Origin: an uncultured Lachnospiraceae bacterium
GTDB taxonomy: Bacteria; Bacillota; Clostridia; Lachnospirales; Lachnospiraceae
Assembly (NCBI GenBank): GCA_945485625.1
Contig: CALYSH010000066.1
Coordinates: 1 to 7,505, forward strand
Length of the DNA: 7,505 nt
Reading direction: 5' to 3'
Shown here piece by piece: positions 1 through 6,883 of this stretch. Both the position numbers and the translations under genes were made by a program. The notes under the pieces were generated by a model. It saw nothing but the letters and a program-made list of their open reading frames with translations, was not told the DNA's origin and ran no database searches. Position 1 is the first letter of the stretch. The number at the start of each line of letters is the position of its first letter.

Positions 1-2
1 TC

Positions 3-1334
3 ATTGAAACGTACATCGGCAAGCTTGGCAAAAAGCTGTTTCTGCTGTTTTGCTGGCTGTTCTGCATTCTGGTCGTTGCGGCGTTTGCCGATGTGGTTGC
101 CGGAACGTTTAACGGATTTTCGGTCAGCGAAAGCGGCGCTGTCAGCAAAGTCGCGGCCAATGGCTCGGTGGCAACGACGTCCATGCTGTTTATTTTGGAA
201 GCAGTCGTGCTGGGCATGATCCTGCGGTTTGGCCATCTGAATAAATGGGTCAATACGGCCATTGCGATCGCCATGCTGGTCGCGGCGGTGGCTCTGGGCC
301 TGACCTTCCCGGTATATCTGGATCTGGAAGCCTGGCACATCATCATCTTCGCTTACATCCTGATCGCCTGTGTTGCCCCGGTAGGCGCCCTGCTTCAGCC
401 GCGAGACTACCTGAACAGCTATCTGCTGATCTTCATGATCTTGGCGGCCGTCGTCGGTGTCTTCGTGGCGAACCCCTCTTGCAATCTGAAAGCATTCACC
501 AGCTTTTGCGTGGACGGACAGTATCTGTTCCCCATTCTGTTTGTGACGATCGCCTGCGGCGCTGTATCGGGCTTTCACTCTCTTGTTTCCTCCGGAACGG
601 CGTCCAAGCAGATCAAAAATGAAAAGAATATGCTTCCGGTTTCCTTTGGCGCCATGTTGATGGAGAGTATGCTGGCAGTTATCGCTTTGATTGCGGTTGC
701 TTCCTTTGCTGCAGGTGAGGCAAAGGCTCAGGGATTGACTACCCAGCCTCAGATTTTCGCCGGAGCAATAGCAAATTTTCTGACTGCTGCAGGTCTTCCG
801 TACAATCTGGTATTTACTCTGATTAATCTTGCAGTATCTGCTTTTGCATTGACATCACTGGACTCCGTTGCGAGAATCGGTCGTCTTTCCTTCCAGGAAT
901 TCTTCATGGATGAGGAAACAGATACCGCTAAAATGTCTCCCTTCGTGAAGCTGATGACCAACAAGTATTTTGCTACAATTATTACCCTGGTTCTTGCATA
1001 TCTTCTGGCAAAGGTTGGATATGCTGAAATCTGGCCGCTGTTCGGTTCTGCGAACCAGCTGTTGTCTGCACTTGCGCTGATAGCCTGTGCGGTATTCTTA
1101 AAGAAAACCAAACGCCAGGGAGTTATGCTCTGGGTACCGATGTTCTTTATGCTGGCAGTTACCTTCACCGCACTTGGTATGACCATAACAAAGCTTGTGA
1201 AAGCATTTGGCGCAGGCAGCCTGACCATCGGAACTACATTGCAGTTGATCTTTGCAGTATTACTCCTGGTGCTTGGTGTAATTGTAGCCGGTGCCGGTAT
1301 TAAGAAACTGTTTGGAAAGAAGAATGAACAGTAA
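3..1334 (+). CDS. cstA: CstA-family carbon starvation / pyruvate-peptide transporter, 3' part (5' end outside window)
   Basis: The gene is open at the window's left edge, and 443 residues of the C-terminal part are visible. It encodes a polytopic inner-membrane protein with many hydrophobic helices. Family signatures seen are SGFHSLVSSGTASKQI (encoded near 565-615), ALTSLDSVARIGRLSFQEF (near 847-903) and the late WPLFGSANQLLSALAL segment (near 1033-1080). In this family E. coli CstA and BtsT import peptides or pyruvate with protons, so uptake of pyruvate or short peptides is the expected role here (family knowledge, not shown by the sequence). The stop is followed by a strong terminator, so this gene ends its own transcription unit. 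Codon choice changes inside the gene. Before about position 612, Ala is GCC/GCG in 20 of 27 codons; after it, only 10 of 35. ATC dominates Ile before that point but not after it. The family call is firm; the exact substrate is unknown. Confidence 0.93.
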   Translation: METYIGKLGKKLFLLFCWLFCILVVAAFADVVAGTFNGFSVSESGAVSKVAANGSVATTSMLFILEAVVLGMILRFGHLNKWVNTAIAIAMLVAAVALGLTFPVYLDLEAWHIIIFAYILIACVAPVGALLQPRDYLNSYLLIFMILAAVVGVFVANPSCNLKAFTSFCVDGQYLFPILFVTIACGAVSGFHSLVSSGTASKQIKNEKNMLPVSFGAMLMESMLAVIALIAVASFAAGEAKAQGLTTQPQIFAGAIANFLTAAGLPYNLVFTLINLAVSAFALTSLDSVARIGRLSFQEFFMDEETDTAKMSPFVKLMTNKYFATIITLVLAYLLAKVGYAEIWPLFGSANQLLSALALIACAVFLKKTKRQGVMLWVPMFFMLAVTFTALGMTITKLVKAFGAGSLTIGTTLQLIFAVLLLVLGVIVAGAGIKKLFGKKNEQ

Positions 1335-1360
1335 AATTGAATTTGCAGGAAATTGATTTG

Positions 1361-1399
1361 GAGCCTCTGGGATTTTTCGAACTCTCAGAGGTTCTTTTT
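1361..1399 (+). terminator. Intrinsic terminator of cstA
   Basis: A 12-bp stem, GAGCCTCTGGGA (1361-1372) with TCTCAGAGGTTC (1383-1394), contains two G-U pairs and closes a 10-nt loop. TTTTT follows directly at 1395-1399. It starts 26 nt after the cstA stop codon, the normal place for a rho-independent terminator. Confidence 0.9.
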
Positions 1400-1433
1400 A
1401 TGCTTTCAGCCGGTAAAATAATGTCTTCCGGTA

Positions 1434-1462
1434 TTGATTCTCTAACATTTATTAGGTATAGT
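1434..1462 (+). promoter_or_regulatory. Probable sigma-A promoter of the Ham1-like gene and downstream cluster
   Basis: A TTGATT -35 box (1434-1439) and a TATAGT -10 box (1457-1462) are separated by 17 bp. It lies after the cstA terminator and before the next gene. The expected transcription start, near 1469, would leave a very short leader that begins almost at the ribosome binding site AGGGGG (1471-1476). Called from consensus match only. Confidence 0.6.
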
Positions 1463-1485
1463 TGCAAGAAAGGGGGTAGCCGAAG

Positions 1486-2136
1486 ATGAAAATTTTATTT
1501 GGGACAGGCAACCGGGCGAAGCTTTCCGTCCTAAAACCTAAGCTGGAAATGCTGGGGGTTGAACTGATAGGGCTTTGGGATTTGCAGGCAGAAGGGAAAG
1601 CAATACCGAAGGTAATCGAGGATGGAAGTACCCCATTGGAGAATGCCAGACAAAAGGCAATGGCCTATTATGAAGCCTTTCAGATACCAGTGTTTTCCTG
1701 CGACTCGGGTCTGTATTTTGATAATGTACCGTCAGAGCTACAGCCCGGTGTGCATGTGCGGACTGTGAATGGAAAGTACCTGTCGGATTCTGAAATGGTG
1801 GAGCATTATGCCGGTCTGGTTCACAGATTTGGAGTGCTGCAGGCAAAATATAAAAATGCAATCTGTTTTGTATGGGACAGAGACCATGTGTTTGAGGCTA
1901 TGGACGACACCCTGGAAAGTGAAGCCTTCCTCATTACGGATCAGCCGCACAGCGCCATTCGAAAGCAGGGATTTCCCATTGACAGCATGTCTTTGGAATG
2001 CAATACAAAACGCTATTACTATGATTTGCCGGAGGTGGAGCTGGAGAGACTGGCTGTAACAGAAGGAATCCTGGCTTTTTTTCAACAGGTGTTTACTTCT
2101 TTGGAAGAAAATGCTAACATAAAAGTGATTCTTTAA
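1486..2136 (+). CDS. Ham1/RdgB-like (non-canonical purine NTP pyrophosphatase family) protein, divergent
   Basis: 216 residues, close to the usual 190-210 of the family. The N-terminal half carries family motifs: the phosphate-binding FGTGNRAKL loop (residues 5-13; usual form ATGNxxK), DGSTPLENARQKA (46-58), the catalytic-type CDSGLYFD (72-79; usual DDSGL) and PGVHVR (87-92; usual PGVxSAR). Family members hydrolyse XTP and dITP to monophosphates to keep damaged purines out of DNA and RNA. The C-terminal half departs from the family. GFPIDSMS (162-169) stands where GYDPIF is expected, and the K-x-x-SHR base-recognition segment is not visible. The substrate may therefore differ, or activity may be changed (inference). 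The ATG start has AGGGGG 9 nt upstream and a promoter behind it. It opens a run of same-strand genes; the gap to the next gene is 66 nt. Confidence 0.8.
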   Translation: MKILFGTGNRAKLSVLKPKLEMLGVELIGLWDLQAEGKAIPKVIEDGSTPLENARQKAMAYYEAFQIPVFSCDSGLYFDNVPSELQPGVHVRTVNGKYLSDSEMVEHYAGLVHRFGVLQAKYKNAICFVWDRDHVFEAMDDTLESEAFLITDQPHSAIRKQGFPIDSMSLECNTKRYYYDLPEVELERLAVTEGILAFFQQVFTSLEENANIKVIL

Positions 2137-2202
2137 GTTTCTTTTGATATCGGAATCAGAGAGACAATAGAACAGTCATTTTTTTGGAGGGAGAGGCAGC
2201 AG

Positions 2203-2646
2203 GTGAACACTTTGTACGGGTTGAATAGCCGGAAGAGGAAAAAATTTCTTATACTATTTTCACTTGTTTTTTCGTTGTGTTTTCTGTGCTGTGCTTTTTC
2301 GGATAATTATGAGGAAGGGCAATTATGCTTTGCCGTTTCGGATACCCCAAGCTCCGCGCCTGTCTCTTCGCTGGATAGCATTTCGGTATTGAATGAGGTC
2401 CTGGTGACTACGTCACCATCTGTTTTTATTCGGAATTTCATTACGAAAAAGAACCGGGAAAAAAGCTTCGGGGCAGAGATTCCCTATGTTGTTTCACTGC
2501 TCCTTTTTTTTCTCGGATGTTTTACATTTCTGTTATTCTTTACAAAGCATCTGAAGGAAAGTCATCGTTTTATCATTGATTATATTCATAGAAAAGACGG
2601 AAAAAAGCATAAAATTCATCCGATTTACCCTATGGGAAACTCATAG
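2203..2646 (+). CDS. Unrecognised small two-helix membrane protein
   Basis: 147 residues that I do not recognise. The start is a GTG behind GGAGGGAGAGG (2186-2196). A basic N-terminus (RKRKK, 10-14) leads into a hydrophobic stretch at about 15-31 (FLILFSLVFSLCFLCCA), which reads as a signal peptide or first membrane helix. There is no proper lipobox. A polar Ser/Thr-rich segment of about 60 residues follows (about 33-92), probably extracytoplasmic. A second helix spans about 93-114 (IPYVVSLLLFFLGCFTFLLFF). The tail is highly basic (HRKDGKKHK, 129-137) and probably cytoplasmic, by the positive-inside rule. The gene lies 38 nt ahead of the Ca2+ antiporter, so co-transcription is likely. A hairpin overlaps its stop codon. 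Function unknown; it could be an accessory to the neighbouring transporter or unrelated. Confidence 0.7.
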   Translation: MNTLYGLNSRKRKKFLILFSLVFSLCFLCCAFSDNYEEGQLCFAVSDTPSSAPVSSLDSISVLNEVLVTTSPSVFIRNFITKKNREKSFGAEIPYVVSLLLFFLGCFTFLLFFTKHLKESHRFIIDYIHRKDGKKHKIHPIYPMGNS

Positions 2647-2655
2647 GGCTATTTT
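2628..2655 (+). terminator. Small hairpin overlapping a stop codon, possible weak terminator or attenuator
   Basis: A perfect 7-bp stem, CCCTATG (2628-2634) with CATAGGG (2642-2648), closes a 7-nt loop. CTATTTT follows. It overlaps the stop codon (2644-2646) of the small membrane protein and lies 36 nt ahead of the antiporter start. The T run is short, so partial termination or mRNA processing is more likely than a full stop. Confidence 0.4.
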
Positions 2656-2684
2656 GCGTACAAAAAGGTTTTGGAGGAAAACGG

Positions 2685-3614
2685 ATGAATATTGTGATAT
2701 TTGGTGCAAGTCTGTTGTTTGGGTTTGTACTGTTGATAAAGGGTTCGGAATTTTTTGTGGATGGTGCTGCAGGAATTGCGGTCCGATTTGGCATACCGCA
2801 GATGGTTATCGGTCTGACCATTGTAGCCATGGGAACCAGTGCGCCGGAGGCAGCAGTAAGCATTACTGCCGCAATCGGGGGAAATGCGGATATAACGGTT
2901 GGAAATATTGTAGGCAGCAATATTTTAAATGTGTTACTGATTCTGGGTATTGCCTCAGTGATTGTATCCATTGCTGTTGAAAAGGCTTCCATTCGGTATG
3001 ATATTCCGTATATGATATTTTGTTCTGTGCTGCTTCTCTTCCAGGGATATGACGGAAAGATTGGGATTGTAGACGGTGTGATTTTGTGGATTGCCTTTCT
3101 TGTTTATTTATTCTATTTATTTATGCAGGCAAGAAAACGCCGGGATGCAGAGGAAACAATACCCTGCGAAAGTATCTGGAAACTGATTCTTTTTTGTGTG
3201 GGAGGAATCGTAGCAATTCTTTTGGGCAGCAGGCTGGCAGTGTATGGGGCGACAGAAATGGCCAGACTGTACGGAATCAGTGAACGGGTAATTGGGCTGA
3301 CTATCGTAGCACTGGGTACATCCTTGCCGGAACTGTTTACATCAGTCACGGCAGCAAGGAAAGGAAATGCGGAGATTGCAATCGGAAATATTGTTGGAAG
3401 CAACATTTTCAACATTTTATTTATTATTGGTACTACAGCATTGATTCGGGTTGTGCCATATGAACGGAGATTTCTGTTTGACACAATAGTGATGATCGCA
3501 ACAGGGATAATATTGCTTCTATGCGTTCTGAAAAAACATAAGCTTACAAGAGCTGGCGGAATGTTAATGTTATTCTGTTATTCCCTGTATTTGGGATATT
3601 TGTTTATGGAATAA
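2685..3614 (+). CDS. CaCA-family calcium/sodium (cation) antiporter, YrbG-like
   Basis: 309 residues, the usual length for prokaryotic members of this family. It is an integral membrane protein of about ten helices built from two inverted halves. Each half carries the signature alpha-repeat. Alpha-1 has MGTSAPE (49-55) and GNIVGSN (73-79); alpha-2 has LGTSLPE (210-216) and GNIVGSN (234-240). The glutamates E55 and E216 and the GNxxGSN asparagines correspond to the ion-binding residues of the Methanocaldococcus NCX structure, so the ion site looks intact. The loop between the halves is short and charged (about 149-165), with no regulatory domain. The expected job is Ca2+ extrusion in exchange for Na+ or H+ (family knowledge). 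GGAGG (2673-2677) sits 7 nt before the ATG. It lies 38 nt after the small membrane protein and 35 nt before the YitT gene, consistent with one operon. Confidence 0.92.
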   Translation: MNIVIFGASLLFGFVLLIKGSEFFVDGAAGIAVRFGIPQMVIGLTIVAMGTSAPEAAVSITAAIGGNADITVGNIVGSNILNVLLILGIASVIVSIAVEKASIRYDIPYMIFCSVLLLFQGYDGKIGIVDGVILWIAFLVYLFYLFMQARKRRDAEETIPCESIWKLILFCVGGIVAILLGSRLAVYGATEMARLYGISERVIGLTIVALGTSLPELFTSVTAARKGNAEIAIGNIVGSNIFNILFIIGTTALIRVVPYERRFLFDTIVMIATGIILLLCVLKKHKLTRAGGMLMLFCYSLYLGYLFME

Positions 3615-3649
3615 TAAAAGAAGAAGCTACATGAGCAAAAGGAGGTTTT

Positions 3650-4573
3650 ATGAGAGGATATGGTGTTTGTAAAAAGCCGAAAGATTGGTTCCTTCGGTTA
3701 AAAGAAAAAATGCGGGGATTAAGAGTCCGAAATTTTTTTGTACTGCTGATTGCGGGAATCATTAACGCCTTTGGTGTTACCCTGTTTTTGTTCCCGGTAA
3801 AATTGTACGATAGCGGGGTGTCCGGAGTGTCAATGCTTTTGGATCAGATTTCTCCTGCTTGCTTTACGTTATCCCTCTATCTGATTGTAATTAATGTGCC
3901 AATCTTTATTTTGGGGGCAAAAAAACAGGGTATGGCTTTCACGGTATACTCCCTGTTCGCCATTATGGTATATTCCGTAATGTCTTATCTGATTATGAAT
4001 GTGCTGCCCATTGATGTGTCCTTTGTCTCGCCGCTGGCGGGTTCGGATTTGCTCTTGTGTGCTATTTTCGGCGGTGTGATTTCCGGTGTGGGAAGCGGAC
4101 TGACCATTCGATATGGCGGTGCCATTGACGGGGTGGATGTGCTTTCCGTTGTTTTTGCTAAGAGGATTGGCATTTCAATCGGTACCTTTGTGATGATTTT
4201 TAATACGATTCTCTATATTGTCTGTGGAGTGGTGTTCCAAAGCTGGATTCTGCCCCTTTATTCCATAGTAACCTACTTTGTAGGCTCCAAGACGGTGGAT
4301 TTTGTGGTGGAAGGCATTGACCGTTCCAAATGTGCCATGATTGTAACCACAAAGGCAGATGAGATATCCGGTGCACTGTCAGAGAACTTCCAGTCCTGCG
4401 GAACCATTGTAAGTGCGGTGGGAGGCTATTCCGGAGAACAGAAGGAGATCATCTACTTTATTATCAATCACTTTCAAATCAATAAGCTGAAGGATATTGT
4501 ACATAATATTGATGAGACGGCGTTTATTTCGCTGCAGGATGTATCGGATATTATCAAGCGGCCGAAGGATTAA
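3650..4573 (+). CDS. YitT-family membrane protein (DUF161-type membrane region plus C-terminal DUF2179)
   Basis: 307 residues. An N-terminal membrane region of about five to six helices (about 27-213) carries the family-type segments FGVTLFLFPVKLYDSGVSGV (41-60), GGVISGVGSGLTIRYGGAIDG (141-161) and a late SKTVDFVVEGID (213-224). A soluble C-terminal domain (about 224-305) matches the DUF2179 pattern, including VSAVGGYSGEQKEIIYFII (254-272). Family members are common in Bacillota. Their function is not well established, so no substrate is assigned. AAAAGGAGG (3637-3645) lies 4 nt before the ATG, which supports this start. The 3' end is only 12 nt from the reverse transcriptase start, so the two genes are almost certainly co-transcribed and may be translationally coupled. 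Confidence 0.9.
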   Translation: MRGYGVCKKPKDWFLRLKEKMRGLRVRNFFVLLIAGIINAFGVTLFLFPVKLYDSGVSGVSMLLDQISPACFTLSLYLIVINVPIFILGAKKQGMAFTVYSLFAIMVYSVMSYLIMNVLPIDVSFVSPLAGSDLLLCAIFGGVISGVGSGLTIRYGGAIDGVDVLSVVFAKRIGISIGTFVMIFNTILYIVCGVVFQSWILPLYSIVTYFVGSKTVDFVVEGIDRSKCAMIVTTKADEISGALSENFQSCGTIVSAVGGYSGEQKEIIYFIINHFQINKLKDIVHNIDETAFISLQDVSDIIKRPKD

Positions 4574-4585
4574 TTATTTGACAGG

Positions 4586-5836
4586 ATGAAACGCATGGAA
4601 AAAAGCATGAAAATAGTGGAACAACTGAGTGACCCCGGGGCTTGGGAGGAATATCGGGATTATAAGGTCCGGGCCGGACACATCTCATCCGTGGATCTGG
4701 AAACTCTGGAAGGGTATATGAAGGAACAGCGATACCTCCCCATAGTGGAGCTGGTAAAGCGGGGAGAATGCTTTCGCCCGCCCAGAAAGAAATTGATTAA
4801 CAAGCTCCATAAGAACAAAAAACGGGTGGTGTATCTGTTTGATGCGGACGAAAATGCTGTTCTGAAGCTGATGACCTATTTGCTGCTTCGGAAATACGAT
4901 AAGATATTTGCTCCCAGCCTTTATTCTTTTCGGGGGAATATCAGCGTCAAAACGGCGATTACGGCTTTTACAACAGGCAGAAAAACCGATAGTAAGTATG
5001 CCTATAAGGCAGACATCAGTAACTATTTCAACTCAGTGGATGTGGAACAGTTGTTGATGGTGCTGAAGCAGGTGCTTTCGGAGGACGCAGAGATTTATGA
5101 TTTTATCAGTGCTTTGCTTCGAAGCCCTTATGTTTACGAGGAGGGTGAGCTGATCTCGGAGGAGAAGGGGATTATGGCCGGATGCCCGTTGGCGGCTTTT
5201 TTGGCCAACGTATATCTGAGCGATTTAGACTGGTATTTTTACGGGCAGGGGATTCTGTACGGACGGTATTCCGATGATATCATTCTGTTTGCGGACAGTG
5301 AACAGGAGGTGAAGCAATATGCCTCCCATATTCGTCAGACCATCGGGGAAAAGCATTTGGTCATCAATCCGGATAAAGAGAATTTTTTTGAACCTCATCA
5401 ACCATGGAACTTTCTTGGTATGGTGTATTGTGATGGAGTGGTGGACATTTCCCCTGTTTCCGCAGAAAAGCTAAAGCAGAAGATGAAACGAAAGTCCAAG
5501 GCACTTCTTCGCTGGAAGCGTGCGAAGGGGATTGATAATGAATGTGCCGTGAAAGCCTTTATCAGGATCTTCAATCAGAAATTGTACGACAACCCGATTG
5601 AAACAGAGATGACATGGACCAGATGGTACTTTCCCATGATCAATACCACGAAAACCCTGGAGGAACTGGACCATTACATGCAGGACTGCATCCGGTATAT
5701 CGCCACGGAAAAGTGGAACAAAGGGCGTTTTCGATATTCCTATGGGGAGATGAAACGTATGGGGTATCGCAGTCTTGTAAACGCGTATTATAAGGGGGAG
5801 AATGGAAACAAGACCTTGCAAAATAACGCTTTGTAG
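4586..5836 (+). CDS. Stand-alone reverse transcriptase (RNA-directed DNA polymerase), no intron or retron parts
   Basis: 416 residues. RT motifs appear in order: fingers with FAPSLYSFRGN (108-118); RT3 KADISNYFNSV (141-151), with catalytic D143 and aromatic steric-gate position F148; RT4 KGIMAGCPLAAFLANVYL (194-211); RT5 YSDD (228-231), carrying the catalytic aspartate pair; RT6 INPDKENFF (260-268); RT7 WNFLGMVY (274-281). A thumb-like C-terminal region follows, ending in GYRSLVNAYYK (393-403). The catalytic triad is intact, so polymerase activity is expected. RT4 is odd: the usual P-Q-G-x-x-x-S-P is M-A-G-C-P-L-A-A. No HNH endonuclease or C-terminal nuclease domain is visible, and there is no intron domain V on either side. 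The start is uncertain: ATG 4586 directly follows a weak AGG, while ATG 4595 (AGG 9 nt upstream) or ATG 4607 would also serve. It follows YitT by 12 nt. It could be a group II-like or an unassigned (possibly defence-type) RT; I cannot place the subgroup. Confidence 0.92.
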   Translation: MKRMEKSMKIVEQLSDPGAWEEYRDYKVRAGHISSVDLETLEGYMKEQRYLPIVELVKRGECFRPPRKKLINKLHKNKKRVVYLFDADENAVLKLMTYLLLRKYDKIFAPSLYSFRGNISVKTAITAFTTGRKTDSKYAYKADISNYFNSVDVEQLLMVLKQVLSEDAEIYDFISALLRSPYVYEEGELISEEKGIMAGCPLAAFLANVYLSDLDWYFYGQGILYGRYSDDIILFADSEQEVKQYASHIRQTIGEKHLVINPDKENFFEPHQPWNFLGMVYCDGVVDISPVSAEKLKQKMKRKSKALLRWKRAKGIDNECAVKAFIRIFNQKLYDNPIETEMTWTRWYFPMINTTKTLEELDHYMQDCIRYIATEKWNKGRFRYSYGEMKRMGYRSLVNAYYKGENGNKTLQNNAL

Positions 5837-5844
5837 GATAAAAT
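5816..5844 (+). promoter_or_regulatory. Probable sigma-A promoter of guaA, inside the RT 3' end
   Basis: A TTGCAA -35 box (5816-5821), a 17-bp spacer and a TAAAAT -10 box (5839-5844). The -35 box lies within the last codons of the RT gene. The expected start, near 5851, gives a leader of about 36 nt, too short for a purine riboswitch. Ribosome binding site AGGAGG lies at 5876-5881. Confidence 0.55.
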
Positions 5845-5886
5845 TAGGACATGATTCATTAAAATTTTTACGACTAGGAGGACATT

Positions 5887-6867
5887 ATGGCAGACGTTAG
5901 ACCGGAATCGATGGAACGTATTACCACATCCGCTCAGGCACAGGCATTCATCGCGGAGCAGGTGGAAGCAGTAAAGGCACAGGTAGGGAACAAGAAAGTG
6001 CTTCTTGCATTATCCGGAGGGGTTGATTCTTCCGTTGTTGCTGCATTGTTAATCAAGGCAATCGGCAGGCAGTTGGTATGTGTACATGTGAACCATGGTT
6101 TGCTTCGTAAGGGCGAGCCCGAGCAGGTAATCGAGGTGTTCCGGAATCAGATGGACGCTAATCTGATTTATATTGATGCAACCGATCGTTTCCTTGATAA
6201 ATTGGCCGGAGTAGCCGAGCCGGAGAAAAAGCGTAAGATCATTGGCGAGGAATTCATCCGCGTATTCGAAGAAGAAGCCAGAAAGCTGGAGGACGTGGAT
6301 TTCCTTGCACAGGGTACCATTTATCCCGATATTTTGGAGTCCGGTCCCGTAAAAGCACATCACAATGTGGGCGGTCTTCCTGAGGATATTCATTTTGAGG
6401 GACTTGTAGAGCCTATTAAGCTTTTGTTTAAGGATGAGGTCCGCGTCATCGGCCGCGAGCTTGGCCTGCCCGGTGCCATGGTTGACCGTCAGCCCTTCCC
6501 CGGTCCCGGACTTGGTGTGCGTTGTACCGGCGCAATCACCAGAGACAGACTGGAGGCATTGAGAGAGTCCGACGCAATCCTTCGCGAGGAGTTTGCAAAG
6601 GCAGGACTGGAGGGAAAGGTATGGCAGTACTTCACCATCGTTCCCGATTACAAGTCCGTAGGTGTAAAGAACAATCTTAGAAGCTTCGAGTGGCCCTGCA
6701 TCATCCGTGCCGTAAACACCGTTGATGCCATGACTGCTATTATCGAGAGAATTCCTTATGACCTTCTGGATAAGATTGTGGCAAGAATTACCTCCGAGGT
6801 ACCGGGCATTAACCGTGTACTGTACGATCTGACCCCGAAGCCCACCGGAACGATTGAATGGGAGTGA
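5887..6867 (+). CDS. guaA: GMP synthase, ATP-pyrophosphatase plus dimerisation domains only (no glutamine amidotransferase domain)
   Basis: 326 residues that match the C-terminal two-thirds of GuaA, the enzyme that aminates XMP to GMP with ATP. Seen: the PP-loop LSGGVDSS (42-49); VNHGLLRKGE (68-77); GVAEPEKKRKIIGEEFI (108-124); FLAQGTIYPD (139-148); KAHHNVGGLPED (156-167); the XMP-side loop PFPGPGLGVR (203-212); and the C-terminal KPTGTIEWE (318-326; usual KPPATIEWE). Ordinary bacterial GuaA has about 510-525 residues because a class I glutamine amidotransferase domain precedes this part. Here AGGAGG lies 5 nt before ATG and MADVRPESMERITTSAQAQA begins directly, with an RT gene upstream, so it is a genuine short form and not a cut gene. 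Either a separate glutaminase subunit exists elsewhere, as in archaeal two-subunit GMP synthase, or free ammonia is used (inference). Tandem TGA TAA stops close it. It probably has its own promoter. Confidence 0.93.
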   Translation: MADVRPESMERITTSAQAQAFIAEQVEAVKAQVGNKKVLLALSGGVDSSVVAALLIKAIGRQLVCVHVNHGLLRKGEPEQVIEVFRNQMDANLIYIDATDRFLDKLAGVAEPEKKRKIIGEEFIRVFEEEARKLEDVDFLAQGTIYPDILESGPVKAHHNVGGLPEDIHFEGLVEPIKLLFKDEVRVIGRELGLPGAMVDRQPFPGPGLGVRCTGAITRDRLEALRESDAILREEFAKAGLEGKVWQYFTIVPDYKSVGVKNNLRSFEWPCIIRAVNTVDAMTAIIERIPYDLLDKIVARITSEVPGINRVLYDLTPKPTGTIEWE

Positions 6868-6883
6868 TAACGAGCCAAACACC

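Noticed and set aside
749..1228. 159-codon open frame on the minus strand within cstA
   Set aside because: Shadow of the cstA-like gene; no motif and no suitable ribosome binding site.
2144..2172. TTGATA box with a possible -10 before the small membrane protein
   Set aside because: The only -10 candidate at the right distance is AATAGA, which matches the consensus at three of six positions; too weak to call.
4578..4583. Perfect TTGACA box before the RT gene
   Set aside because: No -10-like sequence lies 16-18 bp downstream (AAAAGC region), so it is not a credible promoter.
4574..5886. Group II intron, retron or DGR around the RT
   Set aside because: Both flanks are too short and lack a domain V-like hairpin, an inverted-repeat msr/msd region or a template/variable repeat pair. 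The flanking genes are intact and unrelated.
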